Source: Ziziphus jujuba (lineage: Eukaryota > Streptophyta > Magnoliopsida > Rosales > Rhamnaceae). Taken from it: 64,000 bases of DNA. The notes below the pieces were generated by a model that was given only the letters and a program-made list of their open reading frames with translations, was not told the origin of the DNA and made no database searches. Shown one piece after another: positions 1 to 13,438 of this stretch. The stretch's first letter is position 1. The number at the start of each line of letters is the position of its first letter. The position numbers and the translations under genes are program-made. The stretch lies in NCBI RefSeq assembly GCF_031755915.1, contig NC_083379.1, forward strand, positions 19,117,501-19,181,500. The letters are read 5' to 3'.

Positions 1-3000
1 AATTTTAGGTATAAATTTCTCATCCTAAAACAATAAAATAAAATCATCTCCTCATTTATATTAATAGAAGACTCTTATGATGATTCTAAATCCAATCCAA
101 CGATTCCAAATTCAATTTCAATATATCCTTAGAACATAGACATCGTGATAATAACTGTTATAAAATAGAAAGAAAATATAAATAAGATATATAAAAAGTG
201 GAGATAGAGAAAATAGAAAGGAATTAAATCATAATATCTTATTAATTCATTATGTCTACCCCAATCTCTCCTTATAAATATAAAGATTAAGGTTCATTAG
301 TACAAGTGATGATGGAGACTTAATAGTTTAAAACCTCTCAATAACTTATATCCTTATTGGTTTTAGTAATATCAATATATATCCACATATTTATAACACT
401 TCAGGTTTTTTTTTTTTTTCCACGCTTCAATTTTTTTTTTTTAATGCTTCATATTTTTTTCTTCCATTACATCTTTGGTTTTTTTTTTTTTTTTTTTATT
501 TTAGTGCTACCAAATTAAAAAGTAGAAATAACTATTATATTCCATCCTTTTTTATTCCTAACAATTTCTAATCTTTATTTTTTAGAAATAATCATTATTC
601 CAACCAAACATATCTTAAACGTTATTATTTTGCTATTAGTATTTAACTTTTACAAGGTCAAAATTGAGATGGCAAAGTAAAATACCATGGCGAAGGTTAA
701 ACCCCACGGCAATAAGGCTATGTCGCTATCCAAGATCTGAGAATTTTTCATTTTCATAAGGAAAGAGGCAAATCTCAAATTTTAAATAATTCAAAGCATA
801 AAGTTAAGAAAACCTAAAATATTAAAAGCTTAAGTTCAAATCAACGATCAAATCCAATTTAAACTAACCATTAATGGATTAGATTGGATTAAATTTTCAG
901 GTCAGATTGGATTTAACTGAATATTACCAAGAAGACTTAGCAAATTAATCAAACGGGTTATTTCCAAAATCGATTGATTTTTCGAAAAGGACAAACACAA
1001 TTATTGGTACCGACTTCAAGCAGTAATTATCACATTCCACGTTTTTAAGCTATTCCCGAATGTAGATTATCGTCAAATGCTATCTTGTTTCTTTTTATTT
1101 TATTATTATTATTATTATTTATTTTTTTTTTTTTTGGGTAATCAAAATGCCAAGAAATATGAGAGGGGCATGATTCATATCTCCCATCAATCTTCGATTT
1201 GGTGAATATATTACTAAGAAAAAGGAGGGAAAGGCAAGCTCTGCGGAAGTGGTCCCATTAGCTTTTTATCTCTTTATATGTACGCTTCAGCCTGGCAAAC
1301 CCATTGAACCCGTGACATCGACACCCAGGTGAGCCCTTTCCACGAAGCAACATACTTTTCAAGATTTATTATTACTTATTGTTATTATTGTTTTTGGGGT
1401 CTTGGGCTATTACCTTGGTGCCGGTTTGTAATGGTGGTCTCACTTCTTTTTTTTTTTTTTTTTCTTCTTATATAGAGGTTTTTTCCTTTTGTGTTTTCTC
1501 TGTCGGGTTTAATGAAGCTAGCATGGCTTGTTGATGCTAGATGAAGTTGCTTTGTTTTGATTTTCCTTATATTTTACATCTCTTTTTTTCCCTTTTGTAT
1601 TTTTTGTACCACTTATTTTTTCCATGCTTCAATAACCACTGAAATAGTTATTGTCTATTTATTTATTTTTTTGGCTAAATGCTTTAGTCAATAATATATA
1701 TATATATAAGCAAATTAAGGTAAAAAAAGATAAGGTAAAATGAACCGATATATAAAAGCAAATTCCATGCGTACATTTTTGAAATACAATAATAGCTTTT
1801 GTGAACCTCCATGTAGATAATAACAAATTATTGGATATTTGGGATGATACTAAAAGTTTTTGGCTTTCGAATTTTAAACTCTAGAAGTTGCATCGACCCC
1901 ATGTGAATATTTTAGGTCATTTAGCGTAATTAAATGGAAACTCAGCATCAGTCTGATACCATCTTTTTCAAGCAAGAAAACAAAAAGTTAAAAACGAGTA
2001 AAATGCCATCAACAAAAACTTACGGTTTTTATTTATTTATTTATTTATTTATTGTCCTTGGATGAATACGCAAATTTATGGTTTCTGGCTTTTGATAATC
2101 AGACATAAATCATATAGGACTGTACAAATCCCTAAAGGCAACAACGGGCATATTAAAGTACTTAAATAGAGACAGAGACTAATTTGTCAAACACAGCTTC
2201 ACGGAAGCAACGTAGTCCCTGGAGCACTGCCACAAGGGTCACCTGGATCATTAAGTACCTCTGTTTTAAAAGGCTTGCTCAGGATTGTGCTCGGACCTTG
2301 TCTCGAGGCAAGACATGCACACAAAAAATATCTTTAAGGTATAATATTTGGGGTACACAGGAGAATGAAGCATATGCCGACTGCCAAAATGCACGGATAG
2401 TGAGGCATACTTCTTAGACATTAGTTAAATATAATATTTTTATTTTTTATTTTGTAAAAATCCATCTTATCTGAGTTATTATTTATAAATTACAAATGTA
2501 TGTTGTATTGTATATTTATTAATTTTATATTTATGTAAACACTATGTATTTATTTTGCAGTCAAAAATTTATTTTTTTATTTCTTGGTTTTATAATTTTA
2601 TATCAATTTAAATACATATTTAATTTTTTTAATGCTATAATTTATTTTTTAAAAAGCACATGCGCTAACACTATAGGTTAATGCCTCATCTCATATATCA
2701 AAGTGTATCGTCTTACACTTTCACATTTTAAAACATTAGTAGTACTTTTGGTGAGTAGTTGAAAAAAAGTATAATTCGAGTGGCATTCGGAGAATTTTGA
2801 TGATTTTGTTTTTAGCTGGTCAAGGCTTTGAAGTTTGGCCGTGTGGTTTTCTTCGTGATGGAAATCAAATTATACATATATTATATTTATATGGACTTGG
2901 AAGTGAAGTGCCATATTATGCTGTGTTCATGTCAAAATTTTTCTACCCAAATACAATTTTTTATTATTATATGTAAATTTAAACCCACCTCATTAAATTA

Positions 3001-4260
3001 TGGTGTAACCATAATCCATCAACCTGGTAAGCCCTATTATAAACTTTTATTATAATAAAATAAAAAGAAATTATATATAAAATAGTAAAATCAAAATAAT
3101 CAAATACAAAATTATAATAATTAATGGTTAGCGGTACAAAAAATAATTTTATTTACAAATTACGATATTAAATAGATGAAGTAAAATATTATATAAAAGG
3201 AAATAATATTGAATAATATCAAGGAATATTTAATAAATAAAAATTTATATTATCAAAATATCCTTTTTAATATGTCAACAGATTCAATTAATTAATGTGT
3301 GTTATCCTGTTAGCATTGTTACAGATCCAACACTGTTAAAATAAACCCAAATATTGATTTGAAATGTTAAAAAAAGGAAAATTATTGTAAATGATTAAAA
3401 AATAATAAAAAAATTAGGTAGATTGATGTGGTATAAAATTTTACCAGATATCTCTCTCTCTTTCTATATATATATATATATATAATTCGTCCTCAATTCA
3501 TTAGGTCTTGAATAACACCTTAAGCATGAATAAGCTATTAAGTAAAAAGGACATAAGAAACTGCTTATATACTTCGGCTGATTTTTTAATCTTTTTGAGC
3601 CACATCTCGAAGGATGAATTCCATGTTGTTTTGTTCTGTTTTTTATGCTGCTTTTTTGGTTGAGAAACCTCCTCTACTTTTCCTTTTAATTAAATTGTTT
3701 GGACAAAAAAGGAATCCAAGATGAAAATAGGACTCTCTTGGCGTTAGATGACAAAATTAATGATGAATACTATTTTGTGTGCATATGCTAATATTAACCT
3801 TCCGTAGATTTTCCATTTTTCTTCTTTTTTCTTTTTTTCTTAGTACCGAATGCACTGCTTAAAACATTCTTATTGCTTGACACCGAAGACATCCACAAGA
3901 AAGACCCACGTTTTAATTGTATGCTACAACATAAGAGATCGTATATATTGTATGGTAATCTGCCAATAAACAAGTAATATACGATTAATTGATTTAGTCT
4001 ATAAATGACAATTTTTGTATTGGTTTTTACATGTAAAAGTTGATAATGTGGCACATACAGCTTGAGTACACATCCACCAAAATAATCATAAGACTATATA
4101 TTTTGTCGTGGCACACATAAATAATTATGTGTTAAATAGAAAATAGAACCACTAATAATTTCTAATGACATTTGAAGGATGTGGTGTGGGGTTGTTTGTA
4201 ATAAATGAGTTCTGGGACACAGCAGCAAATTAAGTTAATGCTTTTCATTCCCCACCTCTG
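1..4260. other. AT-rich intergenic region, no gene recognised
   Basis: I see no convincing coding sequence here. The stretch is AT-rich with poly-T runs (about 410-435, 480-497, 1115-1136, 1447-1463) and a short (TA)n run near 3465-3482. Around 865-920 there are a few ATTGGATT-type words like those inside the hAT element at 59974-61123; this may be a worn fragment of the same family, but no ends are visible. The short open frames lack ATG starts or known motifs. Confidence 0.6.
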
Positions 4261-4264
4261 CAGG

Positions 4265-4295
4265 TACTTTCCAATGCAACTTCGAGGAAGGAGAA
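4265..4295 (+). promoter_or_regulatory. Conserved upstream block of EF-hand gene 1
   Basis: A 31-bp block containing ATGCAACTTCGAGGAAGGAG starts 237 bp before the ATG of the gene at 4502. Nearly the same block occurs upstream of the other two paralogues (28681-28711 and 36129-36157), while the DNA around it has diverged. This suggests a retained promoter element. The bound factor is unknown; the core includes the small inverted repeat CTTCGAGGAAG. Confidence 0.55.
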
Positions 4296-4380
4296 CCTTC
4301 TGCAGAGACACTTACAAAAGAAGGGAAAAAAAAGCCAATAAATATTAAAATTTGATTCCGGGGCCTACGAGGAGCTTCAC

Positions 4381-4387
4381 TATAAAT
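4381..4387 (+). promoter_or_regulatory. Probable TATA box of EF-hand gene 1
   Basis: TATAAAT lies 115-121 bp upstream of the ATG at 4502, after a CCAAT word near 4335. The position fits a plant core promoter with a 5' leader of roughly 80-90 nt. Confidence 0.5.
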
Positions 4388-4501
4388 TTCCTAAGTTAAC
4401 TTTGATTTCCACCACAAGCAGAGTCTCAGCACTTTCCATCATCAACCATAACAAATTGTTCAAAATCTGTTCGACGTAACTTGGAAAGCAAGCAAAAATC
4501 A

Positions 4502-4843
4502 ATGGCGTCGCGAAGTGGGATTGTGTTCGAGGATTTCTTCCCGACGATGGTGGAGAAGTTGGGAGCAGATGGGTTTATGAAGGAGCTGTGCAATGGATTC
4601 CACTTGTTGGTGGACAGAGAGAAGGGGGTGATCACATTCGAAAGCTTGAAGAAGAACTTGGCGGTCCTGGGACTGGAAGGGATGAGTGATGATGAGGTAA
4701 TGTCTATGGTTAGAGAAGGTGATGTTGATGGAGACGGAGCATTGAATGAGAGGGAGTTTTGTACTCTCATGGTTAGGTTAAGTCCTGATTTGATGACAAC
4801 CTCTAAACAACTATTGAAGGAAGCCTTGCTTACTGATATGTAG
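4502..4843 (+). CDS. PBP1/KIC-like: Single EF-hand calcium sensor, PBP1/KIC/KRP1 family (copy 1)
   Basis: An intronless gene for 113 residues. The start is the ATG at 4502; the frame is open a little further upstream but has no ATG there. One canonical EF-hand loop is visible at residues 74-85 (DVDGDGALNERE), with Asp at positions 1, 3 and 5 and Glu at 12. Before it come the family blocks FEDFFP (9-14), FMKELCNGF (25-33) and DREKGVITFESL (38-49), and after it EFCTLMVRLSPDLM (85-98). This layout is that of Arabidopsis PBP1, KIC and KRP1: small cytosolic calcium sensors known to bind the PINOID kinase (PBP1) or the kinesin-like calmodulin-binding protein (KIC). Family length is usually about 115-135 residues, so this copy is complete, with a short N-terminus. 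It is about 73% identical to the copy at 36477 by hand count. Which partner it binds cannot be read from the sequence. Confidence 0.93.
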   Translation: MASRSGIVFEDFFPTMVEKLGADGFMKELCNGFHLLVDREKGVITFESLKKNLAVLGLEGMSDDEVMSMVREGDVDGDGALNEREFCTLMVRLSPDLMTTSKQLLKEALLTDM

Positions 4844-4857
4844 ATGCGCAGAGACTC

Positions 4858-4896
4858 TGTTTCTGTCTCTGTCTCTGTCTCTGCCTCTGCCTCTAT
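4858..4896 (+). repeat. TCTG-rich microsatellite in the 3' UTR of EF-hand gene 1
   Basis: An imperfect run of TCTGTC/TCTGCC units begins 15 bp after the stop codon of the EF-hand gene and should be part of its 3' UTR. Confidence 0.7.
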
Positions 4897-4899
4897 ATA

Positions 4900-7800
4900 T
4901 GTTGTTAAAGACTTCTCTCTTTATGTGTCTTTCTTTGCTGGTGGGCTAACTAATAGTATAGCTCAGCCATTTGTTTTGATCTCTCAGGCTAGTCGGTTTG
5001 TAATTCCAACTTATTAAATATTAATGAGTATTATTTCTTTCTTCTTCTTCTTTTTTTTATTGAATATTTGGGGTTTCAATACTGCCTTAACTTGTTAGCA
5101 GGAGAAGAAAGTATTTAATCAGAAAAGAAAGAGAAGAAAAAGGAGCAATCCAATTACGTTGACTTCTCTGGTAGATGCAGAAGTCAACGTGCCAGGATTT
5201 GGGATTAGAGGGGACAGATAAACTTAATATAAAATTTATAGAAAATATAAAATCCTAACTACACTGCCACTGTTCAAGTCCGACAATACCCCAGTAATTA
5301 CAAAGTAATTTTTGTTTGTAATAAAAAATACTTATAGTTTAGTAAAAAAACTTAGTTTATTACAAAAATAAATAAATAAAAAGATTTGTAACTTTTTTTT
5401 TTTTTAATGCTTAGTAGCTTATAAAAATGAACTTTTGAGTAATGAAATAAGAATCTAAGTACTTTTTAGAAGGATTTTTAAAAACACTTTAAGCATACAA
5501 TAAGAAAAATAAACTTTTAAAAAGTATATTATCTAAAACTTTACAAACAAAAATTATATTTTTATCATTTATACTAAATGGATACTAAATCTACAATAGT
5601 TTAAAAAATTCTAATAAACTAATATTTAGAAGTTAGTTTGAGTAAACAATTGGTATATAAATAATAAGAAAGATTTTTTATTTAAAAAACATTAACCATA
5701 AAGAGAATAATAGAATAGTTTTTTGAGCCTTAATTGTGTATTATTAACAGTGATATTTAATGTTTATGATTTATGATAACATTAAATTTTGCTAAAAAGA
5801 AGATTTATAAATCCATTAAAATTTGAATTATTGCATTAATAAATTTTTTCTTTTCTTTTTTTTTTCTTTTTTGCTTTCCAAAAAATTCATTGCAATAATT
5901 CAAATTTTAATTTTTTTTAACCATATTAAATTTATTTATAAGGGTAAAATTTTTGTATGGTGGCAAACAAGTTAATATTGATTTTACTTCCCTAAGATAC
6001 TACATATAATTAAGGTATAATTTGGGATTAGCGTGGGGGCTGCTGCCCCACTCCCCACACTGCGACCGCCCGTTTATACAATCGCAGATGTACCAGAAAA
6101 TTATTGTTCATTTAACCATATTGAGCATCTCCAAATATGATGTAGAGGGAAAATATTTTGCATTTGATTTGACGTGGTTTATTTATAAAAAAATTTGTTT
6201 GTTAATAATTAAATTTAAACATTAGTTTTAATTAGAAAATTAAGAGATATTATCTTCTTCTTTCTTTTATATTAGTGGTTAGTTCAATAAGGAATTAGAA
6301 TATTAGAAAATTAGGAGGTTTTTTCTCATTTTATTATTTTTGAATTATTTTTTAGTACTTTAATTTATTTCTTTCTTTGCTGTAAGTTGCCTATATATAC
6401 ATGACTGACTTTGAGGATTGTATTTATTGATATATCTATGTCATTTATTGTCTTTTTCACTCTTCCACGCAGCATCAGAATGGCTTCGGAAAAGCTAGGA
6501 TGCCGATCCTTTCATAATTTAACATTTTCCTAACTATTTTATAATCTAATGACACAACACATGGTAAGAAGAAAATCAATGGTCAGGATTGTTAAATTCC
6601 TTTATTCTTTCATTTCTTTTATTTATTGATGCTTTAAATATACTTTTTAGAAAATATACTTTTTTGAAAAAACAAATTGTCAAAAAATATATAGCTTAAA
6701 TTTTTTACTAGTATAATGTAGATGAATTTTCTTTTAGAACAATAAAAATAATTAAAAAATACAAAATAATAGAATATTTTAAAAATCTAAACCGTTACGA
6801 AAATAAAATCTGAAAAAAAAAATTATATGGAAACGAAAAAAAAAATATATATATATATATATATATTGATAATATGTTTAAATACTAAGAAATTCATAAA
6901 ACAAAATTATTTTAAAAATATTAAAAAGTATCAAAGAATTGTACTATTAGCACCCTTGTCTTCTTTGGTGTATACTTTTTTTTTTTTTGTGAAAAAAAAA
7001 AGAAACAGAAAAAGAAAAAAAATAAAAAATAAAAAACGTTCCTTTGGAAATGCTTGCTTACAATGTGATTTTTTTTTTTTAGGGCAAAGTACTTAGCAAT
7101 ATTGATGGTCCAAACGTCAAAGAACCGTGGCAATATTTTTTATAAGTTTTTTCAAATTTTTTTTTTCCTGTTATCCAAAGGATCATGTTCTCAAGAAATA
7201 GAATAATTCTTATACTTTTTTTTTTTATAAATAATTTTTAAATTCTTTAATCATTTTCAAAAATAATTTTTCTTACATTTTATAATGATTTTACAATGTT
7301 TAAAACTTTATTCACTATGTTTAAATAAATATTAATCTTTCTAGTAGAAAAAAAAATGGCATTAAATTTTAGTCAAATGTATTAATTATATTGATTTAGT
7401 AGGAATTATATTATATTAAAAATAAAAGAATAGATTTTAGCTTTTCCAATGGAGAATTTGTTTTAGGCAAATTTAATAGAGGTGCACATGGTTTGGATCG
7501 AATCAGTTTGTGGTAAATTCTAAAACCGACCGACCTAATCGGTTGGATTGAGACTCAAAAAATTAAAAATTTATAGCTGAAACCAAACCAATCCAACCCT
7601 CCGAAAGATCAGTCAAGTGAGATTGATTATTTGGTTGGGCCTTAACTAATGTTGGACCAAATTTTTGTTGGTGGTCCAATTCTTTTGTTTTCGTTTTTTT
7701 TTTTTTTTAGTTTGTCTTTTTTTAGGGCTATTTAGATATAAATGAATATATATTTAGTTGCCCACTCTGACTTATACCTGATAGAACAAAAAAATGGATG

Positions 7801-9426
7801 GAAGAAATTAAAAAAAAAAAAAAGTCAAAAATAAAGGTTTTCAATTGAGAAGAACCAGAAGTTGATGAAGACTTTGATTGACTACTGAACTAATCTATTA
7901 AAAATATAAAAGCATTCTCAGAGAGCAAGCATATCTATATAAATTGGTTTAACAGGTCAAGACATTTAAATAAAATGAAAAGGTCCTTCACGAGGCTGGT
8001 GAAGCTCTTGATCCCAAAATTATTAAGAATAGAAAGATCGAACCCAAAAATAAAAAATAAAAAATAAAAATGGCACTCTCTAAGAGGTTCTCATCCACTC
8101 CACAAACACAAATCAAGTAACCAACTCCCAAATTTTTAAAGAAATCCAAAAAAAAAAAAAGAAAAAAAGAAAAAAAAAGCAAACAATTGAAACAAAGACC
8201 AAAAGGACAAAATAAATAAATAAATAAAAAGAATAAGAATAATGGCAAGATTATCTTGCCTTTGCAACCAGAGGAGATGGGAGGGGATGAAAGCTGATGA
8301 AGATTTATCAGCAGATCAGAGGTGTATTTATCATAATGTGCTGTGGGAGAGGAAAAGTTGCTTGTGTTCGCTGGGAAAATGCAGATGATCAGTCAGTTTG
8401 GGTCTTTCGAAATCTAAATATATAGAACCAAAAACTGAACCGATTTTAAAAGGTTTGGGATTTTAAAATCCGCAACCCGTCTGAATTATTTGAAAACAGC
8501 ATAATATGGTCTGTTCGAATTGGGTCGGACGGATTTTTCAGATAACCAGACTTTTGGAATAGGCATAAATTTTGGTGTCAAATTTGCAATTTACAAAATT
8601 TGGAACTGAACTTCATTTTCACAAAATATGTGAGTTCCATGTTACTTAATCAATTAATTACTATTATTTTATATTAGTCCGTAAAAACTAATAAAAAGTG
8701 GATCTAATTACTATTTAATAAAAAGGAATATTTCAGTTACACATATTAAATTACATTAAATTACGTTTGATTAAAATAATAACTATTTTTAAAAATTAAG
8801 GATTGATAATTCTTAGTAATAAAAAACATGGAATAAAATATCTATTTCTATTATTTAGTTTAGTAAAAAAAAATAAAAATGTTAATATGAAACTACAAAA
8901 ATATCAAAATATTAATAAAAAAAAAGAAGATAAAGTAATGTGTTTTATATTCTTTTATTTTAGAAAATACACATTCTGAAATTTTTAGAAGGAATAACAA
9001 AATAAAAAATCAAAATTCCATAGAAATAAATAAGATAAATTTTAAAAATCCAATCAAATAAAAAAAATCAAAATTTTAAAAGTCTTTATTCTATTCTACT
9101 ATCTATTTCATAAACCAAATGTATCCTTAAAGTTTGTGATAACAACAATCCCATCCTTGAGGTTTTCCCAAAATCAACCACACCCCTTGAGGTTTATGAT
9201 CAGCTTACTTGATGAGAGTGACCGCCTGGATTTGTTGTAGAATGGACTTAAAGTCCATCATGTTCACTGTTATGGAAGAAATAGGAAAAGATTTTGGAAA
9301 AAAGAAAAAAAAAAAAAAAAAAAAGAAGTTGTGTTTTCTCTAAGATAGAAAGCAGATCTGAATGCACAATTGTTGAAGGGACCCTTGCCATCAAGTATCT
9401 TGAAAGAACTTTTTGTTTTTGTTTTT

Positions 9427-9460
<34 letters not shown>

Positions 9461-10280
9461 CTTAATGAAGGAAAAATGTGAATTTTAGAGATGGTGGTCA
9501 TTAAGGGCCAGTTGGAAGCAGGGAAAGAAAATGGAGATTGGGGGAAGTTGGAAGCAGGGAAAGAAAATGGAGATTGGGGGAAGAAGAAGAGGATAGGGGA
9601 GAGGAAATTTTGTTATTAAAAAAAAAAATTAACAAAATAAACTATTGAAATTTTTATTTATCTTAAAAATTAACTTTAAGGGTATAACAGTAATTTTAAT
9701 AGCTATGTAGGATGGAGAGTGGTGGTGTTATAAAATAGACGGTGAGATAGAATTTTGAAAAATATAGGGGATGATTTTGTTGTTATTACTTCTAATCTCG
9801 GGAAGTATAATTCAAATATTCTCTTAATAAAATTTAAAATATAGCATTTTAAAATTTAACATTGTTATTTTTTAACATTTGTCATTGAAGCATAAAATTT
9901 GATATTGACGTTGACATTGAAGCATAATTTTGGTGCAATATATTATTAGTCAATCTTGATATTTAAAACCTGATTTGAAACTGGTTATATATATATATAT
10001 ATATATTTTTTTTTTTCATCAATGATATTGTACAAATATTGATTGATAATATATTAGTGCGAAATTGTGTAGGAGACTAATTGATATATTGTAAACATCT
10101 TTCTTTCAATTAGATTACATCAACAGGTATATATATTATATATCTTTGATTTGATTGCTATTATTCTATTTGATGTAGAAATGCGTAAAGGTTACATATC
10201 TTTCTTTCCAAAATTACTTAATTGTCTTCTAATTGCCTCATTGTACATTAAGATCTATTATATATATATATATATATATA
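4900..10280. other. Intergenic, simple repeats and worn dispersed repeats
   Basis: No gene can be supported. The stretch holds poly-A/T runs (for example 6965-7020, 7070-7081, 9300-9324, 9421-9458), (TA)n runs near 6846-6867 and 9988-10007, and patches at about 7485-7640 and 8400-8560 with words such as ATGGTTTGG and ACCGACCGACC that resemble worn hAT-type subterminal repeats, though I could not fix their ends. Open frames here run through homopolymers and have no family signature. Confidence 0.55.
9510..9582 (+). repeat. 36-bp tandem duplication
   Basis: A unit starting GTTGGAAGCAGGGAAAG and ending GATTGGGGGAA occurs twice in a row, almost without change. It lies in non-coding DNA. Confidence 0.85.
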
Positions 10281-10286
10281 CGAAAA

Positions 10287-10434
10287 TTCTATGGTGATGA
10301 CGGTTCGCATGACAACCGCAGTATTAGTGATGGTTTTTCAGAGTATTAACGACGGTTTTTTAGAAAATCGTCACCAATACTATAAAAAATCGTCACCAAT
10401 ACTGTGGTCCGCATGAGGACCGTCCACACCATAA
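10287..10434. mobile_element. Small inverted-repeat element (MITE-like)
   Basis: The two ends are imperfect inverted repeats about 50 bp long: the left begins TCTATGGTGATGACGGTTCG and the right, read on the other strand, begins TTATGGTGTGGACGGTCCTC. Inside are repeats of ATCGTCACCAATACT in both directions. The element is flanked by (TA)n on both sides, so a target duplication cannot be resolved. Its end motif (GGACGGTCC, GCATG) resembles the elements at 62588 and 63250. Confidence 0.6.
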
Positions 10435-11029
10435 ATGGACTGTATATATATATATATATGTATATATATATAAACTTAAGGAATTGAATGGCCACCATAT
10501 ATATTTGAAAATTATATTTCTATATATTGTTATATATCTATAAATGTGATAACATATATACAATATATTATTATTATTGTTGTTGTTGTGGAAGGAGCTG
10601 CTTTACACAAAACACTTACCATTTATCCATGCAATGCAATTTTACACGTGGCATTCTTTTTGAGTTTTATACTTTTAAAATCTTGATGGAGCATTTCATG
10701 TTTTTCTTATTATGGTAGTTTATAATATTAAATTTTTCGAAGTTAGAATTTGTTGCACTTCACATCTTTAAAAAGAATTATCTATCTTGGATCCTAGATG
10801 TTGAAATACACCTTAATGTTGTGGGTATTCAAGATACAATTAAGATAGGAAACATTGCATCCCAGTAAAATTGTGCGAAAGGAATGATTTTCCTTCATTA
10901 TCATCTAGATAAAGCGCTAAAAAGTAAATATTTTACTATTAAGGATCCAAATATCCTATGAAATAATTGGAGACACTATAAGAATCGTAATGATGGAAGA
11001 CACAATTAATGCATCATGCAAAATAAGAG

Positions 11030-11410
11030 CCAACGCTTCATAAAGCGTCGCCTGATATGGTATTGCTAAAATTACTAATAAAAAATCAATGCTTTGAAAA
11101 ATATCGTCTAATATTCACAAAAAGCCAATGCTTTTTTTTTTAATAAAAGTGTCACTAAATGTATTAAAAACACCAACACTTTTCTTAAAAAGCGTCACTA
11201 AATATATACTAATAGTCAACGCTTTTTCAAAAAAGTATCAGCTATTATATGAACATTTAGCTATGCTTTTCAGAAAAGCGTCAGCTTTTCAATAGATTTT
11301 TAGCGATACTTTTTAAAAATCATCGCTAAAAGATTATAAAATAGCCAACGCTTTTAAAATAAGCATCGCTAAAAATATGTGCAATAGCCAACGGTTTTAT
11401 TATCTCTTTT
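11030..11410. repeat. Subterminal palindrome array, left part
   Basis: About eight consecutive units follow each other, for example near 11030 (AACGCTTCATAAAGCGTCGC), 11177, 11219, 11264, 11301 and 11347. Each has an inverted pair of arms around a T/A-rich centre and is followed by CTAAA or similar. Arms carry many C-to-T type changes. Confidence 0.75.
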
Positions 11411-11817
11411 TTTTTTTTTTCGAATTGTACTTTAATTTTATCAAATTTGGATTATTTAATAACTAGGTTCATACAAAATAATTAACAAACAAAAAAATTA
11501 AAATAAATATTTGCATAACAAAATAATATTTCAAACAAATTTAATATTAACCCATGTAATATTTTTACAATTTGGTCAACTATTTTATATAGTTAATGTA
11601 CAAACAAAAGCAATTAAACTATCATACTCATTCAGATGAAATGTTTGAGATCATAATAATACTCATTTAGCTCTAAATTGGTTGACATTATCTTGTGATC
11701 AAGTTACATCCTTAGACTGCACATAAAAAAATTATGTTAAAATTTTATTAAACATATAAAAAATAAATAAATATTAATTATTATAAAGTAATTAATTATA
11801 TTAAATGTTAAAATTAC

Positions 11818-11919
11818 CATTGTTTGTAAGTTTTGTCAATGTACATTTCTTCTAATGATATCCCTCATTATCATCATGATATAATAACCACATTCGGCAC
11901 TCTCAAGCTGCTTAGGAAT
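11818..11919 (-). pseudogene. Ulp1 (C48) peptidase exon relic of the CACTA element
   Basis: Read on the minus strand this is a 34-codon exon with a canonical acceptor (AG at 11920-11921) and donor (GT at 11816-11817). It encodes PKQLESAECGYYIMMIMRDI, matching the segment around the catalytic cysteine of Ulp1-type cysteine proteases (E-C-G-Y-Y) that many plant CACTA and Mutator-like elements carry. A TGA falls 7 codons before the exon end, so it is dead. Nearby minus-strand DNA (about 11629-11718) may hold the next exon, and 12060-12480 may hold earlier ones, but these do not read as protein. Confidence 0.65.
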
Positions 11920-12809
11920 CTAAATTTGTAAATATTAATTTAAATATAATATTAGATAAGAAGTAGATGTGTAAGATAACAAATAATGCTCATTTTAAAT
12001 ATGAATTTCAAACTCATATAATAATTTAATTTCATATTATCAATAAAAAAATAAAATTATGAGTACCTTTTCCAATAATGCAAAATCCGACACAATCCCT
12101 ATAACCAAACCCAAACACAATTTAAGGCCAAGCTAGTCACCCAATGAAGCAAACTTCGATTGCCTTGCTAACCCAATCCTAATGAAAACCCCAACGTGAT
12201 GCAAAATCAAGAACAAAATCCCAATCCTAAGTAAAATCGTGATAAAAACCCAAATCCAAACAAAATATCAACCTAAGCAAGATTAAAAAAAAACCCACAG
12301 GTTAAATTTGAGGAAAAACCCACGACTTAAGTTTTTTCTGCCTGCAACCTGTACAACACAACAACACACCAAGAAATCTAGTAATGACAGCAACCCAATA
12401 AGGAAAAATAAAAAAATAAAAAAAAATAAAGAAGAAGAAACCCACAAAACCCAGGTAATCCAACTTTTCAATTCTTCTTAGAGCATGGAAAGGTTTAGAT
12501 CTTTTAGGTCTTATACTTAGTGAAAAGATGGGGATTAAAAAATACCCCAAATATTTTTTTTAATATATTAATGATGATTTTAAAATATCAAAAGGTGAGG
12601 TTTTAAAAAATTGGAGGCAAATATAAATGATTTTAAAATTTGCAAGAAAAATTAATTTGCTTAATATTTTATTCATTTTTGTATATATTGCTGTGTTATT
12701 CATTTTTGTATATATTGCTACTTATTTATAATATTTTAATATATTTAATTCATATTCTAAATGGTACATTTAATGGGTAAAAAAATTAAAAGAAAAAATT
12801 CAAACAAAT

Positions 12810-13000
12810 AGGCAGCACTTTTATCATGAAAAGTGTTGCCCAATGCATTTGAAAACTAATTAAATTTATCATATCTTTATTGATTATATAATAATATTTA
12901 TAAATAAATAAATAAAATATAAAATTAATTAAACCAAAAATTAAGACAATAGATAACGCTTGTTTTGTTAAAAGTGTGGCCTAATGCTTTAAATTATAAA
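12810..13000. repeat. Subterminal palindrome units, middle part
   Basis: Two isolated units lie near 12811 (AGCACTTTTATCATGAAAAG then TGTTGCC) and 12954 (TAACGCTTG...AAAAGTGTGGCC), separated by AT-rich filler. They belong to the same palindrome family as those at 11030 and 13439. Confidence 0.65.
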
Positions 13001-13438
13001 ATAATTAATTTTATCAAATTTTTATTAATTCAAAAAATAATTAATTTAAAATTAAAACATAAATAAATTAAATAAATTGATTAATTATTTCACTTTATAT
13101 AGCTAATTAATATATTTAATTAATATTTTAGTATATCTTATTTATATTTTTATTAACTATCTATTAAAATTTTCAAAATAATTAAATTTATCATAATTTT
13201 ATTTACGTTCTATTAACTATGTATTAACTATCTATTAAATTATTAATTTTAAAATAATAAAATTATTATATAAGTTAATATTTAATTTATTAGAAATATT
13301 AGTTTGTTACGAAAATATTTATTTGAATTTTATTATCTTATTAATTATTTTGCATAAATTTAGCTATTAAACAATCATAATTTGACAAAATTAAAAGCAA
13401 CTTTCAAATTGAAAAAACAAAAGAAACAAAAAACAAAA

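Noticed and set aside
4481..4501. Upstream extension of EF-hand gene 1
   Set aside because: The frame is open but begins at TTG; the first ATG is at 4502 and matches the family's start. The same holds for 36471-36476 and 47657-47698.
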